DNA of 64,000 nt from Cognatundibacterium aquatile (GTDB taxonomy: Bacteria > Pseudomonadota > Gammaproteobacteria > Burkholderiales > Burkholderiaceae_D): the NCBI RefSeq assembly GCF_014699135.1, contig NZ_JACOFT010000005.1:288-64287 (forward strand), read 5' to 3'. The notes beneath the pieces were generated by a model, which saw only the letters and a program-made list of their open reading frames with translations, had not been told where the DNA came from and did no database searches. A program made the translations under genes and the position numbers. Below, one piece after another: positions 1 through 8,120 of this stretch. Every line of letters begins with the position of its first letter. Positions within the stretch are counted from its first letter, which is position 1.

Positions 1-270
1 TGCGACATTTTTACCATCTGAGCTAATTTGACAGGAGGTAGACATTCCACCACATGCGACATTTTTACCATCTGAGCTAATTTGACAGGAGGTAGACATT
101 CCACCACATGCGACATTTTTACCATCTGAGCTAATTTGACAGGAGGTAGACATTCCACCACATGCGACATTTTTACCATCTGCGCTAATTTGACAGGAGG
201 TAGACATTCCACCGCATGCGACATTTTTACCATCAGCACTAATTTGGCAGGAAGCTGCCCCTGTATGAGA
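1..270. repeat. 54-bp in-frame tandem repeat
   Basis: Units start at 1, 55, 109 and 163, and a fifth, diverged unit starts at 217. The first three are essentially identical. Later ones carry single-base changes (GAGC to GCGC at 183, CACA to CGCA at 214). The array runs off the left edge, so the copy number is unknown. Divergence rising toward the signal-peptide end suggests recent expansion at the distal end. Confidence 0.95.
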
Positions 271-327
271 GTTTGCAAATGAGGATATTAGGCACAGCAT
301 TAGAAGGCAATATTTAAATTTATTCAT
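1..327 (-). CDS. Secreted protein of 18-residue Cys repeats, partial at window edge
   Basis: The reading frame opens at an ATG (325-327) and stays open for 109 codons to the window edge, so the C-terminus is missing. The first ~24 residues look like a signal peptide: MNKFKYC, a hydrophobic LLMLCLISSF stretch, then small residues. Everything after is a repeat of CGGMSTSCQISSDGKNVA, two cysteines per 18 residues, with only Ser/Ala changes at one position. The 54-bp DNA period equals 18 codons, and all copies are in frame and free of stops, which supports real coding. The regular Cys/Gly/Ser/Thr pattern would suit a disulfide-stapled solenoid in the periplasm or outside the cell; that is inference. 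I recognise no family. Upstream there is only a weak AAAAG ribosome-binding site. Confidence 0.7.
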   Translation of the reverse strand, partial: MNKFKYCLLMLCLISSFANSHTGAASCQISADGKNVACGGMSTSCQISADGKNVACGGMSTSCQISSDGKNVACGGMSTSCQISSDGKNVACGGMSTSCQISSDGKNVA

Positions 328-407
328 ATCTTTTGATCTGTGATATTTAACGCCCGCGTAATCGGCGCGAGCTTGCGAGCGTCCTGATTGACGCGATTGT
401 CATGTGA

Positions 408-989
408 TTACAGGCCAACAACTCTGTTCCAATCTGCTATGTACATGTACATTCTTTGAAATTCGCTAGGCAATAACATTCTGTTGTGAGCAATGAAATT
501 GCGCGATTTTTCAAGCTCATCCATTCTCTGTTTGAGCCAGTGTTGTGAAGGAATGATGGATTCAAAATGCTCCCACTTGTTTAAGATCACCTGAGCAAGA
601 TGCCCAAAATCTAAAAAGCCAAGAAGATCAGTTTTTTCACCTTCTAGCCATGAATCCTGATGGGCTGTTTGCTGTCTAGTTTCAGCATGTTGTTTTACTT
701 TTTGCGGCAGTTTATCAATCCAATCCACGCCTTCATTTTCAGATAATGTTTGCCTTATAAACTCTCGTACATGATTCTCGAAAGAGAATAGAACAGCATA
801 TAACCTAGCCATTTCAAGGGCATTGTTCCTTAAGTTAACTGGGAATGCTGCTAGAGCCTCCGCCAAAAGACGCTCTTCAGTTTCTGTTTGATCTGCCCCA
901 ATTTTTATTCCTGCTTTTTGAAAAACAGATGCTTCAGCTTCAAACAATAATCCCCTAAACAGAAAGTCTCTTAGCTCCTTGTGCTTCAA
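408..989 (-). CDS. Swt1-like HEPN-domain protein, putative RNase toxin/effector
   Basis: A 193-residue, largely helical protein. Near the C-terminus it has the HEPN ribonuclease signature RNFIAH (Arg163-Asn-x3-His168, the R-x4-H form), and an ENHVREFI helix at ~71-78 that suits Swt1-type HEPN domains. HEPN dimers with this motif cut RNA in many toxin-antitoxin and anti-phage systems. The start is TTG at 989, overlapping the TGA of the upstream DUF5343 gene, with AAGGA about 9 bases upstream, so translation is probably coupled. No other domain is visible. The AT-rich composition differs from most of the window, consistent with acquisition. The RNase role is inferred from the motif, and the family name from pattern recognition only. 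Confidence 0.7.
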   Translation of the reverse strand: MKHKELRDFLFRGLLFEAEASVFQKAGIKIGADQTETEERLLAEALAAFPVNLRNNALEMARLYAVLFSFENHVREFIRQTLSENEGVDWIDKLPQKVKQHAETRQQTAHQDSWLEGEKTDLLGFLDFGHLAQVILNKWEHFESIIPSQHWLKQRMDELEKSRNFIAHNRMLLPSEFQRMYMYIADWNRVVGL

Positions 990-1606
990 AATAGATGTTC
1001 CTTCAGCGACTTAAATATTGCGTTATAAACTTCAATATCCTTTGTTGCAGGCAAATGTACCTGAATGTTGTAATGCAACCCTGGCGTTTTGATGTGCACT
1101 GCCGGAGCACTTGTAGGAACCTCTGTTACAACACTCGCTGGTTCGTGGCTTTCTGTTGGTTCAGTTATTTTTTTTGAGGATTGTTTTGCCTTTAAATCCG
1201 CCAAATCCAGGAGGGAAAAAAATGTTCGCCTCATATTCAAGGCCACATTATCACTTGCGTTGTGATAGCTCTTAAACTTGCCCTCAATCGCAGAATGATC
1301 CGCTGATGTCGGATGTTCTTTTATAAGGAAAATGTCCGCATATGCTTCCTTTAAAGCTTCACCCATAATTTGTTTGGATTGGGAGTGGTCTCGGTAATCT
1401 TTGTAACGTGCTGTAGGCTTGCCGTCAGGCGTTAAAAAACCAAGAGCTTTTAGCAATGGTATGTATGCACGTTGCTTGTTAGATTTAAATCCTAGGTCAA
1501 TTAAGAATTGTTGTGTGAATTGAGGCGGAGCCTGTCCATCTCTTAGCTTGCTAAAAAAATCACCTAGTTTGCCATAAGCTTCTGTGTAAGCATTTGATAA
1601 AGCCAA
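986..1606 (-). CDS. DUF5343 protein, partner of the HEPN gene
   Basis: Residues ~1-135 (ALSNAYTEAYGKL..., RAYIPLLKALGFL, DGKPTARYKDYRD) match the DUF5343 pattern, probably a winged-helix-like module. A low-complexity Lys/Ser/Glu/Pro linker follows, then a conserved-looking tail (HYNIQVHLPATKDIEVYNA). I place the start at TTG 1606, six bases after a strong AGGAAGGAG. The TTG at 1624 lies inside that ribosome-binding site. The stop overlaps the start of the HEPN gene, giving a two-gene operon. Its function is unknown. As the first gene of a pair with a HEPN RNase it could be the antitoxin, a sensor or a nucleic-acid-binding subunit. Confidence 0.75.
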   Translation of the reverse strand: MALSNAYTEAYGKLGDFFSKLRDGQAPPQFTQQFLIDLGFKSNKQRAYIPLLKALGFLTPDGKPTARYKDYRDHSQSKQIMGEALKEAYADIFLIKEHPTSADHSAIEGKFKSYHNASDNVALNMRRTFFSLLDLADLKAKQSSKKITEPTESHEPASVVTEVPTSAPAVHIKTPGLHYNIQVHLPATKDIEVYNAIFKSLKEHLF

Positions 1607-2229
1607 TTTCGTCTCCTTCCTCAATTCACATAATGTGATTTAATTTTCATTTTTGAAAGATAACTGACTGCCAAAATAATTGCAATTTGTTTACATTCTT
1701 TTGAAATCTGCATGGCGCTTGATTGTTGTTGCTGATACCTGATCAGTAGCAGGTATAACTGAATCGACAAAAAGTGCAGATCGAATCAAGTCAACGCGCA
1801 TCGTGTCAGCACCGGGCAGGCGGTAAAAAAGCAGTCAAAGCTACCAGTTTTCATCCAAGAAAAAATCAGAATCTGACAATATCCGGTGTATGCGGAAATG
1901 GAGTTACATCACTCTCTGAATCATGCCATTTTTGTCAAAAACAGGGGGAGTATGTGCCAAAAACGTCTTTATCTCTTAATAAAACAAAGGGGTTTTAAAT
2001 ATACTCCATCCAGTATATTTTGAGCTCTGGCAGATAAAAAAGAGGCATGTACAGTGCAATGCTGGTCTCAGTGTTCCAGCGATGTCAGCAATTTGGGGAT
2101 GGCGGAAACGCCGCTGCAGGCGAGTGCGGTTTGCGGCGTGATGCCGATGCGCGACGATGCGCGTGAGGTCGGTGGTGGGTTTCTTCTGGCGATATCCAGT
2201 TGCGCCTGATCGTGAGCTGAACGTGATCG
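1607..2229. other. Intergenic region with one copy of a dispersed element
   Basis: About 620 bases separate the HEPN cassette from the VirK/YbjX gene. The left part is AT-rich and should contain the cassette promoter. The stretch near 1935-2025 holds element copy A. A plus-strand frame at 1774-1998 has no ribosome-binding site and recognisable composition of neither domain nor signal peptide, so I do not call it. Nothing else was recognised. Confidence 0.5.
1935..2025. repeat. Dispersed intergenic element, copy A
   Basis: It contains GGGGGAGTATGTGCC (1944-1958) and a perfect 9-bp palindrome AAATATACT-CCATCC-AGTATATTT (1997-2020), joined by about 40 A/T-rich bases with a GGGGTTTT run. The reverse complement aligns end to end with copy C (59368-59452), sharing GGCACATACTCC at one end and ATACT..GTAT at the other. 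The palindrome is shared with copy B. Confidence 0.6.
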
Positions 2230-3231
2230 TTAGTTGTGGCTATGCTGGAGATGGTGATTGCGATCGTGGATGGCGGTGTGCATTTGTGCGCGCATGGCAT
2301 CGGTCAGCGCTGCGCGGCGGCGATATTCGCTGCGTTTGTTGGATGGTCGGGATTCAAGCGGTTTCTCATCCGGTGCATGCGGGATCTCGAAATTTCCTCT
2401 GTGATTTTGATATCCGCCAGCCAGCAACCATAGCTGGTCATACTCAGCATGAATAGATTTTTTCAGGCGATAACGCCATGCGCGGTGTATGTGGTTTTCT
2501 TTACTGACGCATTCTATTGTTGTGCAATGGATTTGCGAGGCGAGGTTGCGTAACACGTCGATTAATAACAGGCGTGGCTGAATTCCGTGCAATGCACTGG
2601 TGGCTGTGCGTGCCAGTTGACGGCAATTGCCGCGGTTTGATTGAATGCCGCCGACCTTGATCGCATTGCCATAGCGGTTTTTTACCAGGGTGAACGTGAC
2701 ATAAAGCAGCGTCTCGTCATTCATGCTCAGTGCAAGTGTGAGGCCGCCTTCGCGTTTAAATGCGTCATCCCGCAACAGGTGAATGGTGAAATTTTCTTCG
2801 TTTTTTCCGGCAAACCGGGACAGTAAAAAACGATGGCCACTGACAATATCTGCCGTATTTTTTGCACCCAACAGACTATGCAGTAATTCGAAATGGCAGG
2901 CGAGCATGTTAACCCGTTCCATTGCGCCGAGATTGCGGTCAAAGAATGGGCGATGAATAACATCAAGCAGGTTGGCATCGCGATCAACGAGCTGCCGTAA
3001 ATAACTGCTTCTGACAAACTGATACCACGACAGGCTGGGTTTTAAATTGAGCAGCGTGCGGGCTACAAATTTACTTTTTCGCTCAAGGCTGACGGTGTCT
3101 GCGGCGGACGTCATTTTGTAGGCCCATGCCAGACTGGCTGTGACCTCACTTGTCCACTGATAGCATCGCTTCAGATGTGCAACCAGGCCGGGCGTACATA
3201 AAGCGGAAATATTTTGTTCAAGCTGTGACAC
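2230..3231 (-). CDS. VirK/YbjX family protein (DUF535)
   Basis: A 333-residue protein matching the DUF535/VirK/YbjX family across its length: central blocks such as GLTLALSMND, YVTFTLVK and a GGIQS..RGN segment, followed by a basic region and a His-rich tail (DRNHHLQHSHN). Family members are linked to virulence (VirK of Shigella) and resistance to cationic peptides (YbjX of Salmonella), but their biochemistry is unknown. No signal peptide is visible. The start is GTG at 3231 with a weak AGGT upstream. It stands alone on the minus strand. Confidence 0.8.
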   Translation of the reverse strand: MSQLEQNISALCTPGLVAHLKRCYQWTSEVTASLAWAYKMTSAADTVSLERKSKFVARTLLNLKPSLSWYQFVRSSYLRQLVDRDANLLDVIHRPFFDRNLGAMERVNMLACHFELLHSLLGAKNTADIVSGHRFLLSRFAGKNEENFTIHLLRDDAFKREGGLTLALSMNDETLLYVTFTLVKNRYGNAIKVGGIQSNRGNCRQLARTATSALHGIQPRLLLIDVLRNLASQIHCTTIECVSKENHIHRAWRYRLKKSIHAEYDQLWLLAGGYQNHRGNFEIPHAPDEKPLESRPSNKRSEYRRRAALTDAMRAQMHTAIHDRNHHLQHSHN

Positions 3232-3585
3232 AGCGCTACCTATTCATGCAACATAATGTGGCTGATTGTAACTCAATGTATCTACTTCACAATTGGAGCG
3301 ATGCTTCAGGAAGGGGGAAAGCAGTACACAAATCTGGCTGATTTCTAACGATTTAACAATATTTATAGTTTTGAGGTCGCTTGCTGGTCAGGTTTGCGGC
3401 AACGGTGTTCCGTTTGTCTGGAACGCAGCAAGAACGAATCGTGTGTGGCCGGGTGCGACCCACGCCGATGACAGCACTGGAAGATGAGCGCGCCGCCGTT
3501 TGTGCAACAACGCCGCACGCTTGTTTTATCTATGTTGATAGCGGGGAAGACATCCCGCAATTTGAATGTCAAAAGACTTGCGCGC
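3232..3585. other. Intergenic region, nothing recognised
   Basis: About 350 bases between the VOC gene and the VirK/YbjX gene. The A/T-rich part near 3236-3370 should hold the promoter of the minus-strand VirK/YbjX gene. Overlapping short frames in 3363-3716 have no ribosome-binding sites or domain character. Confidence 0.4.
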
Positions 3586-3972
3586 TCACTGGCCTTGCGG
3601 TGCTTGCCACAGTTCGATTTTATTTCCCTCAGGATCAATCACCCAGGCGAATTTTCCATATTCGGATTCATCTGTCTGATCGAGCACGTGACAGCCTTCG
3701 TCCTTTAACGCGTTGACTAATGCGTGCAGGTCTTCCACCCGGTAATTCACCATGAAGGAGGCCGAACCCGGTGCGAAATGATCGCTGTCTTGCGGGTGTA
3801 TGCACCAGGCAGTGGTGCCCGCAACCGGCTTACCATCGGCATCAGCCCAGTCAAAAGCTGCGCCGCCCCAGACCTGAACATCGATTCCCAGATGTTGCTT
3901 GTACCACGCCTGCAATGCCGGTGCATCTTTGGCTTTGAAGAAAATGCCGCCTATGCCTGTGACTCGTTTCAT
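3586..3972 (-). CDS. VOC (glyoxalase/bleomycin-resistance) family protein
   Basis: 128 residues with the paired beta-alpha-beta-beta-beta layout of the vicinal oxygen chelate fold: N-terminal GIGGIFFKAKD...WYKQHLGI and C-terminal DPEGNKIELWQ carrying the usual metal-ligand Glu. Such proteins range from lyases and dioxygenases to binding proteins, so the substrate is unknown. The start ATG at 3972 has GGAG six bases upstream. It is a single gene transcribed away from the next minus-strand unit. A second, unrelated VOC gene lies at 10880. Confidence 0.85.
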   Translation of the reverse strand: MKRVTGIGGIFFKAKDAPALQAWYKQHLGIDVQVWGGAAFDWADADGKPVAGTTAWCIHPQDSDHFAPGSASFMVNYRVEDLHALVNALKDEGCHVLDQTDESEYGKFAWVIDPEGNKIELWQAPQGQ

Positions 3973-4128
3973 AGCAACTCCGCTGTGTGATGGTAGAAAA
4001 AGAAATGGACTGATGATGGGGGCGAATCTGAAAAAACAGAAACCTGAATGCAGGGAGAACAGCCATCGGGCGTGTCCAGCCGTTGTGAAGGATACTTGCA
4101 GTGCGCTATTTCTGCAACGATACCGCGC

Positions 4129-4428
4129 TCAGGCAGCAGCAATCAGGGCGACGATTTTTGCGATGGCGATCAGTAAATCCTGACGGTCGGCATCGTCGCT
4201 GATGGCGGTTTGTATGGCTTTCATTTGCGCCAGTTCTGCATCGCTGGTGATGGTGCCTGCTTTCAGCAAACGTGCCTGATAGTCCCCGTAGTCTTGCAGC
4301 AGTTCTTTGAGTGGTGCGATCAGCACGGCTTTATCATCCAGTGTGGCAGCGCGATACTGGATTTGCAGATCGGTGATGGTGTTGCCCATCACGCGCAACA
4401 TTTCAGCGTCATTGTCTTTGACAGGCAT
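4129..4428 (-). CDS. Small helical protein of unknown function
   Basis: A 99-residue, probably all-helical protein without signal peptide (MPVKDNDAEMLRVMG), ending in a hydrophobic IAIAKIVALIAAA helix that could sit in or on the membrane. The start has an excellent AAGGGAGAG ribosome-binding site. It begins 24 bases after the stop of the lipoprotein gene, so the two are probably one operon. I do not recognise the family. Confidence 0.65.
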   Translation of the reverse strand: MPVKDNDAEMLRVMGNTITDLQIQYRAATLDDKAVLIAPLKELLQDYGDYQARLLKAGTITSDAELAQMKAIQTAISDDADRQDLLIAIAKIVALIAAA

Positions 4429-4452
4429 GGTTTCTCTCCCTTTAACAGCGCA

Positions 4453-5322
4453 TTATTTCTGGCCGACGACAGCATCAAGCAAAGGACTGAGCGCAGCGTC
4501 ATTTTTCAAGTTTGCTTCTACGCGGTTGATGCTGTTGATGGCACTTTGTGCTGTGGCCGCGCGGTTGGTGACGTTGCCGTACAAGGCAGAAAATTCTCTG
4601 AGTGATTCCAGCAAATCAGCCACTGTCATCTGATCGTAATGGACGCTGGTTTGCGCCAGTTTTTCTCCGAGTACAGTCGCTTTTGCAAACTGGCTGAGGA
4701 TGAGGTCGCGGCTCTGTGCCTCGTTGGTTTGATTCAGCAGGATATCGTCAGCAACGCTGCCGAGCAACGCGGCGCGGGCTTTTTCGTCAGCGACGGCCAT
4801 GGCTTTGCTGCGGGCTTCGATAATGCGGATGCGGGAAATATTATCGCGGCCGGTGGATGGCAATTCAGCAAAGATATGCCCCAGTCTGGCAAAACGCGCC
4901 GTGACATTGACCACGAGTTTTTGCGCTTTTTTTACCTCATCCGTTGCCAGCAGATAGCCGCGCGGAAGATCGGTGTACATGGCGGCGAGCTGCCGGTGTG
5001 CCTCGCATGCCTGATTCAGGGCAGTCAGCGCCGGGGCGTTTGCGCTGTCGGTGATGCTGTTGTCGGCATAGATTAAATCGAGCTCAGTAGCGCCAAATTT
5101 CTTTGCCTGCGCCAGTGATGTGGCAATGTCTGAACGGGTAAGTGCTGGCATTGCCACAGCCGCTTGCAAACTATCGGCACCCATCTTGCAGGCGCGGTCT
5201 GCTTCATTGCTGAACGTGGTCGCGGCAAGCTGCAACGCCTGCGCTTTTTCCTGATTGCACGCGGAAAGACAACAAACGCTCAATAAGATCAGGGCGCACT
5301 TGATTGCTGGCAGGGTATTCAC
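4453..5322 (-). CDS. Predicted lipoprotein of unknown function
   Basis: The N-terminus MNTLPAIKCALILLSVCCLSACNQ is a lipoprotein signal with an LSAC lipobox, so the mature protein would be anchored at Cys22. The remaining ~265 residues are helix-rich (repeated QLAATT, EARSKAMAV, ANLKNDAAL stretches) with no catalytic motif. The start is GTG at 5322, seven bases after AAGGAG. The small helical gene at 4129-4428 follows 24 bases downstream and may be a functional partner. No family recognised. Confidence 0.7.
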   Translation of the reverse strand: MNTLPAIKCALILLSVCCLSACNQEKAQALQLAATTFSNEADRACKMGADSLQAAVAMPALTRSDIATSLAQAKKFGATELDLIYADNSITDSANAPALTALNQACEAHRQLAAMYTDLPRGYLLATDEVKKAQKLVVNVTARFARLGHIFAELPSTGRDNISRIRIIEARSKAMAVADEKARAALLGSVADDILLNQTNEAQSRDLILSQFAKATVLGEKLAQTSVHYDQMTVADLLESLREFSALYGNVTNRAATAQSAINSINRVEANLKNDAALSPLLDAVVGQK

Positions 5323-5555
5323 GCGATGCTCCTTGAGTTAGATGGCAAGGGAGTCAGAACTTTGAATGACTGTTGGCAATTTAGCAGTGATTTTTAAAAT
5401 GTCAATAATTTAATAATTGGCTGGATAGTTCTATCACACCGGAATCGCATACAGCCCAAATCTGGAGCGATAAAAAAAGGAAGGCATTGATTTGACGCGC
5501 CTTGGCGAGCGGAATGTGGCCAGCAGGCGCATCTTGATTGGGGGGTATATGCAGC

Positions 5556-5915
5556 TTATTTTTTTACGGCAGGCAGATTGTATTTTGCACGGCAGGATTG
5601 GCGCATTTCCATTTCCTGATTCAGGGTTTCCTGTAATGGTGTCTGGTTGGCGGCAGATTGCGATTTGAGTGCGCGTTCAAGGAATTTATCCGCAAAACAT
5701 TTGCAATAATCGTCCAGCTTAGGGTTGCCTTTGAGGTCACTTTCTCCTGTCGGCATATTCACCGATTTTTTGCACATATCAGCATAAGCATTTGATGCCT
5801 GAACGAGTTGTGCGGCGGTCTGTGCGGATGCCGTGACACTGAACAATGTGGCAGCAGCGCAGGCAGAAATGACGGAAGCGATGGAAGCGAAGCGAAAAGC
5901 TGAAGGGCGATGCAT
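5556..5915 (-). CDS. Small exported Cys-containing protein
   Basis: 119 residues with a clear Sec signal peptide (basic MHRPSAFRF, hydrophobic core, cleavage near ASA-QT). The mature part has four cysteines (DMCKK, DYCKCFADKF, RQSCRAKY), which could form two disulfides in the periplasm. Start ATG 5915 has AGAAGGAA eight bases upstream. It is monocistronic, and the function is unknown. Confidence 0.7.
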   Translation of the reverse strand: MHRPSAFRFASIASVISACAAATLFSVTASAQTAAQLVQASNAYADMCKKSVNMPTGESDLKGNPKLDDYCKCFADKFLERALKSQSAANQTPLQETLNQEMEMRQSCRAKYNLPAVKK

Positions 5916-6071
5916 AAAATTTCCTTCTGATGTGAGTTGAAGCTCTATTTTTGAAGTTCTATTTTAACAATGCGCGCTTTTTTATCTCTTGATAAAAGTG
6001 TAAGTAAATGTATGCGTGGCGACAGATTGGCGCGCTGCGTATGTCGTGTTGTTGCAGCGCTGACGCAATGA

Positions 6072-6836
6072 TCAAGTCAGCGTTTGCTGTATGACCCAGG
6101 CGGGATCGTCGAGTGGCAGGTCGTGTCCGGCATCAGGATGGATGCGCAATTCGACCTGCCAGCGGTGAGCCAGAGTGGCGGAGCATTGCGGGCTGACCAG
6201 CACATCCTTGGCACCAGCCAGCATCAGCAGCGGCACTTGCGGTGCCTGTGCGGGCGCGCGGTAGCGCATCGCGGCGAATAGCTGGCGCAGGATGTTGCGG
6301 CGGCGGATAGGGAATTGCTGCGCGTAATGAACCCAGTCGTTGAGCAGTTGTTCTGCTTGAGGGGCATCGCTCTGATGGCTGGTCAGACGCAGGATCAGTT
6401 CTTCGCGCTGGCGCTGTGTTCCCGTCAGCATCGTCGCGATGATGGCGGGATAGTTGGCCGGGCGCAGGCGTTGATAAAACGGGTTGTACGGTGCGAGGCT
6501 GGTGTTGATCAGCACCATGCGTTGCAGCTCTTGCGGATAGCGTTCTGCCCACGCCACCGCGACCATGCCGCCGAGCGAGATGGCGAGCAGTTTGATCTTG
6601 CCTTCGGTTTGTTGTTGTTGTTGTTGTTGTTGTTGTTGCTGTTGTTGAACTTGCTCGCGTGCCTGTTCAACCATCGCGCCTATGCTGGTGGCGCTGGCTT
6701 GCAGATATAAAGCGCCATTACCGACAAAATCAAGAGTGATGATGCGTTCGTGCGGATGGGCTTGTGCAAACTGTTGCGTGAAGTTGCCCCAATGCCGTTG
6801 TTCGCGCATCAGACCGCGCAGCAGTACCCAGGTCAT
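6072..6836 (-). CDS. Alpha/beta hydrolase with an internal polyglutamine tract
   Basis: The open frame extends upstream to 7049, but the start is set at ATG 6836, whose ATGA overlaps the stop of the M14 peptidase gene (254 residues). The hydrolase triad is visible: nucleophile Ser87 in AISLGG, Asp in AGAKDVLV, His in DAGHDLPL. The size and layout (HWGNF..., LINTSLAPYNPF) resemble BioH/pimeloyl-ester-type or general carboxylesterases; the substrate is unknown. Residues 64-76 are 13 consecutive Gln, inserted just before the strand leading to the nucleophile. Translation is probably coupled to the peptidase. Confidence 0.8.
   Translation of the reverse strand: MTWVLLRGLMREQRHWGNFTQQFAQAHPHERIITLDFVGNGALYLQASATSIGAMVEQAREQVQQQQQQQQQQQQQTEGKIKLLAISLGGMVAVAWAERYPQELQRMVLINTSLAPYNPFYQRLRPANYPAIIATMLTGTQRQREELILRLTSHQSDAPQAEQLLNDWVHYAQQFPIRRRNILRQLFAAMRYRAPAQAPQVPLLMLAGAKDVLVSPQCSATLAHRWQVELRIHPDAGHDLPLDDPAWVIQQTLT
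6609..6647 (-). repeat. (CAA)n trinucleotide microsatellite coding polyGln
   Basis: Thirteen Gln codons in a row on the minus strand: twelve CAA and one CAG, ten of the CAA uninterrupted. Slippage by whole codons would change tract length without breaking the frame. Confidence 0.95.
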
Positions 6837-7873
6837 GGGCGATACCAGCGTTGCACGGCGCGTTCCTGCAGGCGCAGGCGGGTCGGGCCTTGCGCCAGCC
6901 ATTCCTGATGACCACAGGTGGCGCGCATTAAAAAATCCAGCCACGAAGTATGCCGCCGTAAAACACGGTGCAGGCGATGTTCTGCCACCGGATTGAACAT
7001 GCCGTGGCGCGAGAAAAGCTGGCGCGGATTTTTTTTGACCCACAGCCACGAGCCCATTTCCAGCGTCAGCGGTAAAAAGGTTTTGCCAGGTTGTTCTTGT
7101 GATTGCAGGTACAGATAATCCCAGATGTCACCATGCGTGCGATATTGCAGGCTTTGCGGCTCAAACAGGTAGCGATGATTCGGATGAGTTTGCTGAAACA
7201 GTTCTTCCAGCGACAGAATATCGGCCAGATGCGGAATCGGATGCACGCTGTGCGCATGCGGAAACCAGACGCGGTCGCGCAGGCCAAAGCCGGAATGGCA
7301 GTCGATCGCGATGCTGAACTGGCGCGATAATAATTCTTGCTGAACCGTGCGTACCAGCGCAATATTTTCAGCTTCCATGTCAGCGTCTGCGGGTCCCCGG
7401 TACCACGGCAAGTGTTTGCTGATGCGATGCCCGCCGAGCATGAACGGCACTTTTTCGGTTGCTTCTACCGGCGCATTGCGCATCAGATCAACGCCATTCG
7501 GATTGGCGCGTGTTGCCTGCCACATGCCGCCGGGATTCACCAGCGGCATAAAAACCAGCCGCACATCCTGCAGCATGTGTTGCAGGCTTTTATCCCATTT
7601 CAGGCGGGTCAGTAATCCACGCAGAAAAGATAGCAGCACTTGCGAACCTATACGTTCCAGCCCGTGGATGCCGCCAAAAAAACCTATCGCAGGCAAGGAT
7701 GGGTCGGGATTGCCCAGTGCCAGTTTGTACACCGGAAAGCGCTTGTGCTGGACATCGATCTCGCACAGTACGTCAACCTCCAGATGCGGATGTCCGAGTT
7801 CAATGATGTGTTCGAGTTCTTTTAATTCAGGCAAGGCGGGCATGGAGGTGTGCTTGAAAATGGACTGTGCCAT
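6833..7873 (-). CDS. M14 family zinc metallocarboxypeptidase
   Basis: All hallmarks of an M14 catalytic domain are present, numbered from the TTG at 7900: zinc ligands H79-x2-E82 in GGIHGLERIG and H202 in AIDCHSGFG, substrate-binding VNPGG and ANPNGVDLMRN, and the catalytic Glu281 in LTLEMGSW. No signal peptide is visible, so it is probably cytoplasmic, like the MpaA/murein-tripeptide-amidase and succinylglutamate-desuccinylase-like branches. I prefer ATG 7873 over TTG 7900 or ATG 7843; none has a good ribosome-binding site. The downstream hydrolase overlaps by four bases. Confidence 0.85.
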   Translation of the reverse strand: MAQSIFKHTSMPALPELKELEHIIELGHPHLEVDVLCEIDVQHKRFPVYKLALGNPDPSLPAIGFFGGIHGLERIGSQVLLSFLRGLLTRLKWDKSLQHMLQDVRLVFMPLVNPGGMWQATRANPNGVDLMRNAPVEATEKVPFMLGGHRISKHLPWYRGPADADMEAENIALVRTVQQELLSRQFSIAIDCHSGFGLRDRVWFPHAHSVHPIPHLADILSLEELFQQTHPNHRYLFEPQSLQYRTHGDIWDYLYLQSQEQPGKTFLPLTLEMGSWLWVKKNPRQLFSRHGMFNPVAEHRLHRVLRRHTSWLDFLMRATCGHQEWLAQGPTRLRLQERAVQRWYRP

Positions 7874-8120
7874 GCTAGGGGAGTGGCGGCTAGAATGCAA
7901 GAATATCCTTGCGCAGTGCGCATGGATCAGACGCTGACGGCCGCTGGCCGTTGGTGCTCAGAAAAATAGCTGCCGGGCGACGAACTGATGTATTTTGTAG
8001 CGCGGTATTTTCAGAAAAATATTACCGGGCGAAAAACTAGCATTCGTAAAGGTGTTCTGGCTACAATGCCGCTCGCTGTGTTTTGCACCGGTCAACCTTT
8101 TTTCATCAGGAAAATTCATC

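Noticed and set aside
1..270. CRISPR array
   Set aside because: The repeat is contiguous with no variable spacers, the 54-bp period is in frame and encodes a protein, and no cas gene is present.
1774..1998. 74-codon plus-strand frame
   Set aside because: No ribosome-binding site and no domain or signal character; its end overlaps the dispersed element.
2085..2300. Minus-strand frame overlapping the VirK/YbjX C-terminus
   Set aside because: Its composition is that of a shadow frame of the VirK/YbjX gene.
3381..3716. Overlapping plus-strand small frames
   Set aside because: No ribosome-binding site; the right part is antisense to the VOC gene.
6315..6710. Plus-strand poly-Leu frame opposite the hydrolase
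   Set aside because: It is the complement of the polyGln tract, and the hydrolase frame explains the region.
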